A program made the translations under genes and the position numbers. A stretch of 64,000 bases of DNA from JADZAI01 sp964390465 (GTDB lineage: Bacteria; Pseudomonadota; Alphaproteobacteria; Micropepsales; Micropepsaceae), in NCBI GenBank assembly GCA_964390465.1, contig CAYMIJ010000002.1:310001-374000 (forward strand), in the 5' to 3' direction. Under the pieces are notes generated by a model. That model saw only the letters and a program-made list of their open reading frames with translations. It was not told the origin of the DNA and did not search any database. Shown here in pieces: positions 11,040-19,829 of this stretch. Within the stretch, counting starts at the first letter, position 1. Each line of letters begins with the position of its first letter.

Positions 11040-12167
11040 CTATCCTGACGCAGCCAGTTCGGCGAGCCGCAAGGCGCTGGCGTTTGCGCCATTGCAGTTC
11101 AGCATTGAAGCGTCGGGGGCAGGGCGCGCCAGAGCTTCTTCGCACACGGTCTTCAGGCGTGCTGGCGTCAGATCATCTTCGTTCAGAACGTTCAACCATC
11201 CTGAGGCGGCGAACATTTCTGCGCGCAGGCGCTGTTCGGGTTCACGCGCTGTTGCAAAGGGCACGATCACCGCACGTGTGCCTGCCGTCAGCGTCTCCAG
11301 TACGGTGTTGTAACCGCCGCGTGAAATCGACAGCCGGGCCTTGCCGATGCGTTCGGCAAGATCTGGCACTGACCTGTGTACTTGAATGTTCTCATCATGG
11401 GGCTCGGCAATTTCGTTCAGAAGGTCATCCGGCGCGGTGGGGCCGGTGATGAAGGTCCACGCCTCGGCGGCACAGAATCCCGTCTCTCTAAGAGCGCGTG
11501 CGGCCCTCAATACGGGTGCGGCATCCCCGCCGCCGCCTGCCGAAACGATCACGCCGGCACGTTTGCCGAAATGATGCACAGGCTCAGGAACGACGTATCC
11601 GGTCATGAGGCACGGCACGGGCACATCGCCCGGCCATACATCCTGAAGGCCCATGACGGACGGATCGGCATGTACAAGCGCCAGATCATAGTATGCCGTC
11701 AGGCGTGCGGCGCACTCATCAAGGCGTTTGGTATGGTCTGGCACTGTGGGCAGGTCGCGCACCGATGCCACGATAGCCGCACCCTGTGCGCGCGCGTCTG
11801 CCAGCAGGGGCAGGATCTCACGCGCCAGTTTGCGCCGTCCGAATGGAAAGGTTTCAGTCACCACCACATGTGGCTGGAATTTCACAAGGGCCTCGGCGAT
11901 CAACCCGGCGCGGGCCTGCCACAGATTTTCTGAAACCGCGCCACCCTCGGCATCTGTCAGACGCGCATATGTCGTGTCGGGGCTTCGGATGACAGGCAGT
12001 TCCATCAGTCGGACACTGGTGTGGAGGCGACCCTGTGCGGGGGTGTTTCCGCTCAGGATCATGGCCTCGTGACCTTGAGCGATCACCGCATTGGCGATTG
12101 CGGCGATGCGTGTGAAGTGGCCAAGGCCCCATAGATGGTTGACGTGAAAAAGAACGCGCGTCGTCAC
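11040..12167 (-). CDS. MurG-like GT-B glycosyltransferase (COG4671 type)
   Basis: A 375-residue protein opening with VLFHVNHLWGLGHFTR, the glycine-rich N-terminal loop of MurG-like GT-B enzymes. The C-terminal half has VSAGGGGDA and the nucleotide-sugar signature SRGGYNTVLETLTAGTRAV. It starts with a GTG that overlaps the phosphatase stop (GTGA). It is related to the first gene of the operon, which has the same two signatures. Donor and acceptor sugars cannot be read from the sequence. Likely cytoplasmic or peripheral on the inner membrane. Confidence 0.8.
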   Translation of the reverse strand: MTTRVLFHVNHLWGLGHFTRIAAIANAVIAQGHEAMILSGNTPAQGRLHTSVRLMELPVIRSPDTTYARLTDAEGGAVSENLWQARAGLIAEALVKFQPHVVVTETFPFGRRKLAREILPLLADARAQGAAIVASVRDLPTVPDHTKRLDECAARLTAYYDLALVHADPSVMGLQDVWPGDVPVPCLMTGYVVPEPVHHFGKRAGVIVSAGGGGDAAPVLRAARALRETGFCAAEAWTFITGPTAPDDLLNEIAEPHDENIQVHRSVPDLAERIGKARLSISRGGYNTVLETLTAGTRAVIVPFATAREPEQRLRAEMFAASGWLNVLNEDDLTPARLKTVCEEALARPAPDASMLNCNGANASALRLAELAASG

Positions 12168-12751
12168 CGCCGCGCCTCCAGCATCACATTGGGGGCGATC
12201 ATGCGTACACGGCCATGCCCGTCTGCTTCAAAAATATGCGCCGCCCGCCATTTCAGCTTGGTGGGGTGCTTGGCCGTCATGTCCCAGCCATCGCAAAGGC
12301 TGAGGGCCGCGCGGATCAGACCCTTATGCGTGACGCACACAAACGTCTCGGCGCTTTGTCCCAGATCGGAAAAGAGCGCGGCAAGCCGGGCGCGTACAGC
12401 CCGGGGGCTTTCCCCACCCGGTGGTTTAAGATCAAGGCCGCCATGACCTCTGGCCGTCATGCGGGCTGCCATGGGGGCAACGGCCGTGTTGGTCAGCCCT
12501 TCCCATGCGCCCCAATCCGCTTCGATCAGGCGCGGTTCCACGCCCGCCTCGCCATGCAGGATGGCCGCTGTTTGCCGGGCGCGTCGCAGAGGGCTGGTGA
12601 GCCACCTCGCCCCATCCAGTCTTGATGGCGTACACAGGTCCATCAACTGCGCGATGCCGGCACCCGATAAGGCAATGTCCGAGCGCCCCTGCATGCGGCC
12701 TTCGACATTCCAGTCCGTTTCACCATGACGGACGAGGGCAATCAGGCTCAC
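12164..12751 (-). CDS. Histidine phosphatase family protein (phosphoglycerate mutase-like)
   Basis: A 195-residue protein with the catalytic motif LVRHGETDWNVEGRMQG at the N-terminus, the second-pocket EADWGAWEGL and the later CVTHKGLIRA histidine, so all residues of a histidine (acid) phosphatase are present. It starts with GTG overlapping the upstream glycosyltransferase stop and is itself overlapped by the next one. Embedded among four glycosyltransferases, it may remove phosphate from a glycosylated intermediate, as glucosyl-3-phosphoglycerate phosphatases of this superfamily do; that role is inference. Confidence 0.85.
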   Translation of the reverse strand: MSLIALVRHGETDWNVEGRMQGRSDIALSGAGIAQLMDLCTPSRLDGARWLTSPLRRARQTAAILHGEAGVEPRLIEADWGAWEGLTNTAVAPMAARMTARGHGGLDLKPPGGESPRAVRARLAALFSDLGQSAETFVCVTHKGLIRAALSLCDGWDMTAKHPTKLKWRAAHIFEADGHGRVRMIAPNVMLEARR

Positions 12752-13836
12752 AGGCCGATCCCTCCGAAAATGACTTTCAACCTGGCAGCGGCGGCAGCGA
12801 TCGTGCGTTCGCCATGAACATACTCGGCGGCGACGGCGCCCATGGTCTCGCTCGTCGCGCGATTGCTCAGAAGAATCCGCAGCGACTGTGCAAGAGCCCC
12901 TGCATCATGGGCGGGCGAGAGAAACCCGCCGCGCCCGTGCTGCACGACCGCAGGCACGCCATGCGTGTCACAGGCAACGACCGGCACGCCGCTCGCCTGC
13001 GCCTCCAGATAGGATAGTCCATAGGCCTCCCTCAGGCCCGGCCAGAGATAGACATCTGCCCGCTGATAGAGTGCGCTCATCGCCTCAGCGGGAAACCGCC
13101 CCGCAAAGCTGACGCGCTCCCTGGGAAAGCGGGTGAAGTGCGCCATCGCCTCGTCGCGCCCCGGGCCATCGCCAGCCACGATATAGGTCCAGTTCAGATC
13201 GGCGATCCGGCTCAAAGCCTCTGCAATCAAAGGGAAATTTGCCAGTTTCTTGCCGGGTCGCAGCATGGCTGTGGACAAGATCACCGCCATGCGCGCGCTC
13301 GGGGGGCTGCGCCGTGCAGGAAACCGCATGGTATCGATGAAGGGAAAAAGCTGGTGCAGTTTTCCCGCAACCACTTGATTTAAACAGATTTCGTCATGCG
13401 CTGTCATGACAATAACGCCATCCGCCGATGAGAGCGCCTCAAAGGCGGCCGCGTGAGCGAAGGCAAAAGGGCCTTCGGCGCGCTTGGGCGCGTAACTTGT
13501 TTCTATGATGATATAAGGGACGCCAAGCGCGCGGGCGACGCGAGGACCCAGATGATCGGGGGATTTATAATAGTTCATATAGGTCAACCACACGCGCGGT
13601 GGTGCACGGCGATGTACGGCAATCAGCCGTGCGGCTTCTTCTGACGCACAGTCCGCGATGGCTCTTTGCTGTGCCTCATCGCCCATGCCCTCATAGGACC
13701 GTAGCGCCGAGGCTGTTTCGACGTCATAGCCGATGAGGCTGAGAGCGCGCGCGATCAATCCCGTCATGGCGCGGTCCCCCGAAGGCGGAGCGCCGGGCAA
13801 AGGTGGGTTCATCGGGGCGTAGAGCAGCGCCTTCAT
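12748..13836 (-). CDS. Family 4-like glycosyltransferase
   Basis: A 362-residue GT-B fold protein. The C-terminal half carries YIVAGDGPGRDEAMAHF and the EX7E-type donor site EAYGLSYLEAQASGVPVVA, hallmarks of GT4 retaining glycosyltransferases. The N-terminus (MKALLYAPMNPPLPGAPPSG) fits the first GT-B Rossmann domain. It lies 3 bases after the preceding glycosyltransferase and overlaps the phosphatase gene by four bases. Specificity unknown. Confidence 0.85.
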   Translation of the reverse strand: MKALLYAPMNPPLPGAPPSGDRAMTGLIARALSLIGYDVETASALRSYEGMGDEAQQRAIADCASEEAARLIAVHRRAPPRVWLTYMNYYKSPDHLGPRVARALGVPYIIIETSYAPKRAEGPFAFAHAAAFEALSSADGVIVMTAHDEICLNQVVAGKLHQLFPFIDTMRFPARRSPPSARMAVILSTAMLRPGKKLANFPLIAEALSRIADLNWTYIVAGDGPGRDEAMAHFTRFPRERVSFAGRFPAEAMSALYQRADVYLWPGLREAYGLSYLEAQASGVPVVACDTHGVPAVVQHGRGGFLSPAHDAGALAQSLRILLSNRATSETMGAVAAEYVHGERTIAAAAARLKVIFGGIGL

Positions 13837-13839
13837 CGG

Positions 13840-15054
13840 TCACATCATCGCAGAGCGCAGCAGGCGTACAATCTGATCAGCTGAAGGCCCTGCCTGGAAA
13901 AAAGTCCGCACACGGATATTCCCATCCTGCCCCATGCGCTCACGCAGTTCAGGCTCTCGCATCAACTGCGCAAGCGCCTCAGCAATGGCGGCAGCATTGC
14001 CGGGAGCTGCGATCAGGCCTGTTTCGCCGTGACGGACCAATTCTTCCACGCCACCAACCGATGTTGATACTACAGGCAGGCTTTGGCTCTGCGCCTCGAC
14101 CAACACGTTGGGTAGCCCATCACGGTCCCCATCAGCGGCGATCTCAGGGGTCAGCGCAAAGATATGGGCACTGCGCATGGCGCTGCGCACTGCATCCTCA
14201 CTTTGTGCGCCAGCGAAAACCACCTGCCGTTCGATCTCTAACGCCGCTGCAAGCTCTTTTAAGTGCGGCAGGAGTGCCCCCCCGCCTACATGCATGAAGC
14301 GCCAGTGCAGGCCCTCCGGCAACAGCGCCAACGCCCGCAACAGTGTGTCAAAGCCCTTCTTTTCAACTGCCCGCCCGACGGAAAGGATCTGCACCGGCGC
14401 GTCGGCGTCGCTACCGTCGGGGTGTGTTCGTGGCGGTGCTGGTGGCCAGGCCTCCATATCCAGTCCGTGACGGTTCATGCTGAGATGCGGCGCGCCTATT
14501 GTCTGCAGATGCCGGAAGCCATCATCCGTGCAGGTAGTCACGAAGCGCGCGCTCTCCAGCTTGTCTTTCAAATCCCATGATGGCGTTGTCCAGATATCGC
14601 GCGCATGCGCGGAGACGGCATAAGGCAGGCCAGTTAGAGCTGCGGCATAGCGGGCAACGGATCCCGGCGTATGAATGAAATGCGCATAGAGCAGTTTGGT
14701 TTCGGGGGGCAGCTCTGTTGCCAGCACCAAGGCCTGTCCGAAACGGCGGATGCGGTTGCGTGTACGGTCACGTTTCCAGTCGGCAGCAAACAGCTTCTTG
14801 GCGGCAGTATAGCCCGGCGACCAGCGCCACTTGCGCCATGCGCGAAACACACGCCACGGTGCTTCGTGGAGATACTCAGGCAGGTAGGTGACATTGGCTT
14901 TTACAGTGTCGTGCGCCGGATGCCGCTTCTTATCGGTGGGTCGGCGCAGTGACCACAGACTCAATGTCTGGGCCCGCGCTTCAAGCGCTTCCATCTCGCG
15001 GGCAATGAAGGTTTCGGAGAGGCGCGGCCATCCTTTCAGGATCACGGCGATCAT
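13840..15054 (-). CDS. Family 4 glycosyltransferase
   Basis: A 404-residue GT4 enzyme. It begins MIAVILKGWPRLSETFIARE, a very common opening for exopolysaccharide-type GT4 proteins, and has SVGRAVEKKGFDTLLRAL at the start of the donor domain and LVEAQSQSLPVVSTSVGG at the nucleotide-sugar site. It shares ATGA with the upstream MurG-like gene. The similarity is to enzymes of polysaccharide or glycolipid assembly, yet no polymerase, flippase or priming transferase lies nearby. Confidence 0.88.
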   Translation of the reverse strand: MIAVILKGWPRLSETFIAREMEALEARAQTLSLWSLRRPTDKKRHPAHDTVKANVTYLPEYLHEAPWRVFRAWRKWRWSPGYTAAKKLFAADWKRDRTRNRIRRFGQALVLATELPPETKLLYAHFIHTPGSVARYAAALTGLPYAVSAHARDIWTTPSWDLKDKLESARFVTTCTDDGFRHLQTIGAPHLSMNRHGLDMEAWPPAPPRTHPDGSDADAPVQILSVGRAVEKKGFDTLLRALALLPEGLHWRFMHVGGGALLPHLKELAAALEIERQVVFAGAQSEDAVRSAMRSAHIFALTPEIAADGDRDGLPNVLVEAQSQSLPVVSTSVGGVEELVRHGETGLIAAPGNAAAIAEALAQLMREPELRERMGQDGNIRVRTFFQAGPSADQIVRLLRSAMM

Positions 15055-16232
15055 GGCAGGAACCGGCCGCTGAGACGAACCACTTCATGCAGACCATCCA
15101 TCATCCCGGGCTTGAGTGATGCTGATGGGCGTGCCTGTGCTGAAACGGCGCGCAGTGCCTCCGCCATCATCGCTGGTTCGCGGGTCTGCCCCCGCTCTGC
15201 CGGATCTTCCAGCATCCTTGTCAGGCCAAGCTCTGACGCCTGCTTCGCCCTTATCCATTGTTCGCGGCGTGGACGCTCACGCGGCACAATCACCGCGGGC
15301 TTGTCGAACGAAAGGATTTCACAGAACGTATTATATCCGCCCATCGCGATCACGCCGGCGGCATGATCAACAAGCCGCTCCATTTCAGCATCGAACACGG
15401 TGGCGTTCACCTGTGGCAGCCTCGCCGCCCTTGTCAGAAAGGCTTGTTGCTGGCGTGGGTCCATGAATGGGCCAAGCACCATGAGCGCGCGCGGTAGATC
15501 TGATGTGTGTTCATAGGCGCTGAGCGCCCAGTCGATCAGGCCCTCACCATCGCCACCGCCGCCTGTTGTGACCAGCATGAAGGGTTGTTCGGGTAAAGGC
15601 GCGCGTACGCCCGGCCGCATCATCGGAAGCTCTCGTTTGAGATAGCCTGTGAAGCGCGTCTTTTCTTTCAGCCCCTCGGCGAGGGAAAGGCCTTGCAGCG
15701 GATCATAGATATCGCCACAGCCGTAAATCCATATTTCGTCATAGAGCGAGGCCAGTGCGGGGCCGACGCCTTTGCGCTGCCATTCCTGGTCGAGCGCCTC
15801 GGCATCGTCGAGCACATCACGCAGACCCAGCACTAGCCGCGTACCTGCCGCTTTCAGAGCGGTGAGGGTCTGTGTCAGTTCGCCGCGCAGTCCCAGTGGT
15901 TCCTTGTCGACGATCATCAGGTCGGGCCGGAAGATGCGCGCTGTCTCCTCGATAATTTCGGCGCGCAGCAGAAATGCGTCCGCAGCCTCAAGAGACAGTT
16001 TCAGTGGCGTATAAGCTCCATCTTTCAGCTTGATGACGCCCGGCACGCGAACAAAATCGACACGTTCGGGAAATTCGAAGGCGCCGATGATTGGTGAGCC
16101 TGAAAGAATAAGCACGGTCACGTCTGGTCGGGCGGCGGTAAGCGCACCTGCCAACGCTCGGCAGCGGCGCAGATGGCCAAGGCCGAAACTGTCGTGGCTG
16201 TAGATGAGCACACGCGCCGGGCGATGCGTCAC
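15051..16232 (-). CDS. MurG-like GT-B glycosyltransferase (COG4671 type), first gene of operon
   Basis: A 393-residue protein opening VLIYSHDSFGLGHLRRC, with VTTGGGGDGEGL mid-chain and MGGYNTFCEILSFDKPAVIVP near the C-terminus, the COG4671 pattern. It starts with GTG at 16232; an AGGAG lies six bases upstream, which supports this start. It is the first gene of the minus-strand run that continues without a gap through the glycosyltransferases and the importer. A promoter should lie in the roughly 110 bases between it and the tRNA gene, but none is obvious by eye. Confidence 0.83.
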   Translation of the reverse strand: MTHRPARVLIYSHDSFGLGHLRRCRALAGALTAARPDVTVLILSGSPIIGAFEFPERVDFVRVPGVIKLKDGAYTPLKLSLEAADAFLLRAEIIEETARIFRPDLMIVDKEPLGLRGELTQTLTALKAAGTRLVLGLRDVLDDAEALDQEWQRKGVGPALASLYDEIWIYGCGDIYDPLQGLSLAEGLKEKTRFTGYLKRELPMMRPGVRAPLPEQPFMLVTTGGGGDGEGLIDWALSAYEHTSDLPRALMVLGPFMDPRQQQAFLTRAARLPQVNATVFDAEMERLVDHAAGVIAMGGYNTFCEILSFDKPAVIVPRERPRREQWIRAKQASELGLTRMLEDPAERGQTREPAMMAEALRAVSAQARPSASLKPGMMDGLHEVVRLSGRFLP

Positions 16233-16342
16233 ATAAATCTCCTGCCGATCATGCCCTCACTATAGCTTGACCTGTGGCGACGTCATGAGCGTTTCGCAGG
16301 GTTTTTGCGGGCACGATGTTGAAGGGGGTCAAGAGATAGAAA

Positions 16343-16419
16343 TGGTCGGAGCGGCGGGATTCGAACCCACGACCCCCAGTCCCCCAGACTGATGCGCTAC
16401 CAGGCTGCGCTACGCTCCG
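16343..16419 (-). tRNA. tRNA-Pro (anticodon GGG)
   Basis: Read on the minus strand the 77 bases fold as a full cloverleaf: acceptor CGGAGCG/CGCTCCG, D stem GCGC/GCGC, anticodon stem TCAGT/ACTGG around loop CTGGGGG, and a T arm with GTTCGAATC. The anticodon GGG reads proline CCC. The discriminator A is followed by an encoded CCA. The 5' end is at 16419. Confidence 0.96.
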
Positions 16420-16441
16420 ACCTTTGGGGCGCGACGGGCAG

Positions 16442-16460
16442 GCCCGGCGCGAGGCCGGGC
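16442..16460. other. GC-rich hairpin between DUF6624 gene and tRNA
   Basis: A perfect 7-base inverted repeat, GCCCGGC and GCCGGGC, around loop GCGAG. It lies downstream of the DUF6624 gene and just upstream of the tRNA gene on the minus strand. There is no T tract on either side, so a role as terminator is only possible. Confidence 0.3.
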
Positions 16461-16624
16461 TTATAGGCGGGCGCGCCGCCGGGCGCAATGGCAGGTAATG
16501 CGCCACCAGTCGCTCGAAATGATAGGCCGCCCATACCCGTAAACGGCGCTGGCAGGATGGCTTTATCCGCAAGCCGTCTTGAGTGCGAGTTTGCAGGCTT
16601 TCGCAAGTGCGTGCGTGGCCCCCC

Positions 16625-17221
16625 TCAGGAGCGCCAGCCTGCCTGATGGGCGAAGGCTTCGCGGGCCTTGATGTAGTCCGCATATTTGCGAGGCGGCTTG
16701 TCACCATCGGCAGCGGCCCGAACGCGCTGGCGCACCAGTTCTTCGGCCAGTGGGTAGAGCCCGACCTGAGCGCGCCGTGCATCGACCTGTGCCACATTGT
16801 CGATGGGCCACGGGGAAAGGTTGCCTGCCTGATCCCAGTGCAGCTGCGTGCCGAAGGTCTGGTAGCGCCCCTCAAAAACCGCAATGCGATCCACCAGCAG
16901 GGCAAGACGCAGGGCCGTTGCATCATCATTGGGCGGATCAGCCGTGGTGGCGACGCGGCGCATCAGGGCCGGGCGCGAGATCGCGTGCTGCACGATCAGC
17001 CAGAAAGCGCCGACCGCCTCGGCACCCACTTCATGCACTTCCGGCCAGAAGCCCTCGTCCAGACGCGCCATCAGCCAGTCCGCATTCGCCTCGTGGCAGC
17101 CGCGCATCTGCGGGTTGTAATCGCGGAACAGTGTGCCCTTGCGTACCAGCTCGGCGCGCAGATCGCTGTCCGTCTTTGCACGGGCGACCAGTTCCCTGCC
17201 GATGGCTTCCCTGTCGAACAC
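16625..17221 (-). CDS. DUF6624-like protein
   Basis: A 198-residue soluble protein without signal peptide or membrane segment. The pattern GFWPEVHEVGAEAVGAFWLI, then VQHAISRP, FGTQLHWD and a C-terminal DARRAQVGLYPL matches the DUF6624 family, whose members have no assigned activity. It starts with GTG six bases after the mdh stop, so it is likely co-transcribed with mdh. The family call rests on motif recall, not on a search. Confidence 0.7.
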   Translation of the reverse strand: MFDREAIGRELVARAKTDSDLRAELVRKGTLFRDYNPQMRGCHEANADWLMARLDEGFWPEVHEVGAEAVGAFWLIVQHAISRPALMRRVATTADPPNDDATALRLALLVDRIAVFEGRYQTFGTQLHWDQAGNLSPWPIDNVAQVDARRAQVGLYPLAEELVRQRVRAAADGDKPPRKYADYIKAREAFAHQAGWRS

Positions 17222-17226
17222 GACTG

Positions 17227-18189
17227 TCAGGCGAGGCTGGCGTCGATGTCCTTGCAGGCCTTCAGAAGCCCGCGCACGGCTTCCACCGACTTGGCGAACA
17301 TGTCCTTTTCGGCGGCATCCATCGGGAACTCGATCACCTGTTCCGCGCCACCCGCGCCGATCACCACCGGCACGCCGACATAGATGTCCTTCATGCCATA
17401 CTGTCCGTTCAGATGCGCGGCGCAGGCCAGCACGCGCTTCTTGTCGTGCAGATAGGACTTGGCCATCAGGATGGCGCTTTCGGCAGGGGCGTAATAGGCG
17501 CTGCCGGTTTTCAGCAAAGCGACGATCTCACCGCCGCCGCCGCGCGTGCGCTTGACGATGGCGTCCAGCTCGGCCTGCGTCATCTTGCCCTGTTCCATCA
17601 GAACCGGCAGCGGCAGTCCGCCCACCGTGGAATAGCGCACCATCGGCACCATGTCGTCGCCGTGGCCGCCCAGCGTCCAGGCGTGGATGTCTTCCACCGA
17701 GACGCCGAACTTTTCGGCCAGGAACCAGCGGAAGCGGGCCGAATCCAGAACGCCCGCCATGCCGACCACCTTATTGGCGGGCAGGCCGGAAAACTTCTGC
17801 AGCGCCCACACCATCGCGTCGAGCGGATTGGTGACGCAGATGACGAAGGCGTTGGGGGCATGCGCCTTGATGCCTTCGCCCACCGCCTTCATGACTTTCA
17901 GATTGATGCCGATCAGATCATCGCGGCTCATGCCCGGCTTGCGCGGCACGCCGGCGGTGACGATGCACACATCAGCGCCTGCGATGTCGGCATAGTCGTT
18001 GGCGCCTTTCAGCAGGCTGTCCTTGCCGAAAATCGTTGACGCTTCGGCGATATCCAGCGCCTTGCCCTGCGGCGTGCCCTCGGCGATGTCGAACAGGATC
18101 ACATCGCCCAGTTCCTCGCGCGCGGCGATATGGGCCAGCGTACCGCCGATCATGCCGGCACCGATAAGGGCGATTTTCTTGCGAGCCAT
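17227..18189 (-). CDS. mdh: Malate dehydrogenase
   Basis: A 320-residue NAD-dependent malate dehydrogenase of the LDH-like type found in alphaproteobacteria. It shows the nucleotide loop IALIGAGMIGGTLAHIAA, the substrate arginines in TAGVPRKPGMSRDDL, CVTNPLDAMVW, and the catalytic histidine in TLGGHGDDMVPM. Arg rather than Gln at the substrate-specificity position (VPRKPGM) indicates malate rather than lactate. A strong Shine-Dalgarno (AAGGAGG) lies upstream of the ATG. It catalyses malate to oxaloacetate in the TCA cycle in the cytoplasm. Confidence 0.97.
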   Translation of the reverse strand: MARKKIALIGAGMIGGTLAHIAAREELGDVILFDIAEGTPQGKALDIAEASTIFGKDSLLKGANDYADIAGADVCIVTAGVPRKPGMSRDDLIGINLKVMKAVGEGIKAHAPNAFVICVTNPLDAMVWALQKFSGLPANKVVGMAGVLDSARFRWFLAEKFGVSVEDIHAWTLGGHGDDMVPMVRYSTVGGLPLPVLMEQGKMTQAELDAIVKRTRGGGGEIVALLKTGSAYYAPAESAILMAKSYLHDKKRVLACAAHLNGQYGMKDIYVGVPVVIGAGGAEQVIEFPMDAAEKDMFAKSVEAVRGLLKACKDIDASLA

Positions 18190-18284
18190 GGGGCCTCCTT
18201 CAGGGGCGATTCAGTGCGGAAAACTGGGCACGGGGGTAGACCCGTTGCGCCCCGGATTCAAGGCGGCGCTGCAAGCGGCGAAAG

Positions 18285-18782
18285 TCAGACCATCATCATG
18301 ACGGACACGCCAACCAGAACAGCCAGAAGCACTACAGCGATGCCTGCGAGGACTGCCATGACATCTTTCTGTGTGGGCGTCCGCACGGCGTGGGCGATGG
18401 TGATCCCATCATATAGGTCGCCAATCTGCGGTTCGCGGCTCAAAACAGCTGGCAGGGATTGTCTGCTGCAAAACTGGTATGCTTTGTAGAAGAAGCTAAA
18501 TATGCCAAACAATCCTGCAAAAGCGATAACTACATATACAGGTTTCATGTCTGGAATGACGAAAATCGATAAGAGATAAGCCGGAATTAGCAGTGCAGTA
18601 AGTAAACATCTTCCCCACCAGCCCAGACAATACAGCGTCCATGCTCTGTCCGCTTTTTGTGTCGTGGGGAAAATCGCCAGAAAATGGGATGGCGCGCCTG
18701 ATCCCGATGAACGCCGCCATGGTCCCCAGACCGCAGCTGGCACTGCGATGGCATACTGGCCTGCCGTGCCTGTATCACTCAT
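18285..18782 (-). CDS. Small membrane protein of unknown function (third of a triplet)
   Basis: A 165-residue protein that I do not recognise. It has a soluble N-terminal part of about 55 residues, a helical hairpin (about 58-78 and 82-100), a 40-residue loop and a last helix (about 143-163) that ends at the C-terminus in VMMMV. The two genes upstream encode proteins of the same size and topology. The stretch around 18470-18600 is visibly richer in A and T than neighbouring genes. An AGGG lies upstream of the ATG. Confidence 0.65.
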   Translation of the reverse strand: MSDTGTAGQYAIAVPAAVWGPWRRSSGSGAPSHFLAIFPTTQKADRAWTLYCLGWWGRCLLTALLIPAYLLSIFVIPDMKPVYVVIAFAGLFGIFSFFYKAYQFCSRQSLPAVLSREPQIGDLYDGITIAHAVRTPTQKDVMAVLAGIAVVLLAVLVGVSVMMMV

Positions 18783-18815
18783 GGTTGTGACCCTAAAAAT
18801 GCACCGAAGCTCGCT

Positions 18816-19277
18816 TCAAAGTGCTCTCAGTATCGACCCCGCAAGAACAGCGACGCATATCGCCAGAACGAGGCCTGACGTCAGCATGCTGTGCCGGGCC
18901 ACAATACGGTGTTCCAGATGTGGGGGAACAGGCGTCTTGCCATCATGAAGACGCTTCCCGAACCAGTAATAAGCGCCCCAGATATTGATCAGCAAAACAA
19001 AGAGGCCGGTGGGCATAGTTCGCGGCATCACACCCGTCAGGTTATCATAGGCTGTGATGGCCGAAACCGCGATCAACGGCCAGACGCTCCATACCAGAAG
19101 CCTTGGCAGCCAGGCATTGCGGAAGCCGTAAAGCGCGGGGAAGCGACACCCCCACAGCGGCGTGGGGGTGGCTAGCAGATAGGGGTAATCTGCCTCCTGC
19201 GGAATACCGCTGTCTGGTATAGTGACCGGTCCCTTCAGAATGTGCTGATCACTTTTAGCAGGGTGCGCTGGCTTCAT
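18816..19277 (-). CDS. Small membrane protein of unknown function (second of a triplet)
   Basis: Starting at ATG 19277 (MKPAHPAK) avoids the overlap with the upstream gene that the longer frame from 19349 would give. The 153-residue product has the triplet topology: soluble N-terminus, hairpin of two helices (LLVWSVWPLIAVSAITAY and TGLFVLLINIWGAYYWF), a basic/His-rich loop, and a C-terminal helix (LVLAICVAVLAGSIL). No known domain is recognised. Sequence similarity to its two neighbours is weak, but layout and length agree closely. Confidence 0.6.
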   Translation of the reverse strand: MKPAHPAKSDQHILKGPVTIPDSGIPQEADYPYLLATPTPLWGCRFPALYGFRNAWLPRLLVWSVWPLIAVSAITAYDNLTGVMPRTMPTGLFVLLINIWGAYYWFGKRLHDGKTPVPPHLEHRIVARHSMLTSGLVLAICVAVLAGSILRAL

Positions 19278-19285
19278 GAGTCTGC

Positions 19286-19783
19286 CTACAGGAACGACCA
19301 GATCAACGAGACAAGCAATATGAGTGGCGCGCCGGTCATCAGTAACCACATGGTCCGGTGGACATTGCGCCCCAATATGTGGGTCACGCGCGTGCTGCCC
19401 GTTCGGTCACCTATGGTGGGCACAATGTCAGGACGCCACGCCAGCGCCACTGCGTGACGTTTGACATAGACGGGTAGCAAGAGGGTGGAGAGGCTCAACA
19501 CGACCATGGTCCATGCAATCCAGGAATGGGGGGATTCCACATGCAGGCACAGAAGGAGCGCCAAATAGAGGCAATAGAGCCAGATGGCTGTGTTTCCGAC
19601 CCAGAACAGGATCAGGAAAATCCACGATTTATACTGACTGTCAAAGCTCAGGAGAATTGGCTTGTCGGAAGATATGCTGTCTGAGGCGCCGTATGTAACC
19701 CTTGTCAGACCTGCATCCAGAAACACCCCAAATCCTGATTGGCTGTGCGGTGGATCAGATGGCAAGCAAGCGTCATGTGACAT
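19286..19783 (-). CDS. Small membrane protein of unknown function (first of a triplet)
   Basis: A 165-residue protein with about 52 soluble N-terminal residues, a hairpin (about 54-80 and 87-106), an Arg/His-rich loop of about 38 residues and a final helix ending at the C-terminus (LILLVSLIWSFL). It is first in a three-gene minus-strand set with short gaps (8 and 33 bases). No signal peptide or known motif is visible. A set of three like this could form one membrane complex or be diverged tandem duplicates. Confidence 0.62.
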   Translation of the reverse strand: MSHDACLPSDPPHSQSGFGVFLDAGLTRVTYGASDSISSDKPILLSFDSQYKSWIFLILFWVGNTAIWLYCLYLALLLCLHVESPHSWIAWTMVVLSLSTLLLPVYVKRHAVALAWRPDIVPTIGDRTGSTRVTHILGRNVHRTMWLLMTGAPLILLVSLIWSFL

Positions 19784-19829
19784 TACGTCAACCTAACAGC
19801 TTATTTTGTTCCTGTCACCCTTTTGAGGG

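Noticed and set aside
16249..16929. Open frame across the tRNA gene and part of the DUF6624 gene
   Set aside because: It translates the tRNA (the ARPSGSxxxWGTGGRGFESRRSDH-like tail is the usual tRNA artefact).
19784..19829. Terminator after the SnoaL-like gene
   Set aside because: CCCT/AGGG is only 4 bases and lacks a T tract on the minus strand.
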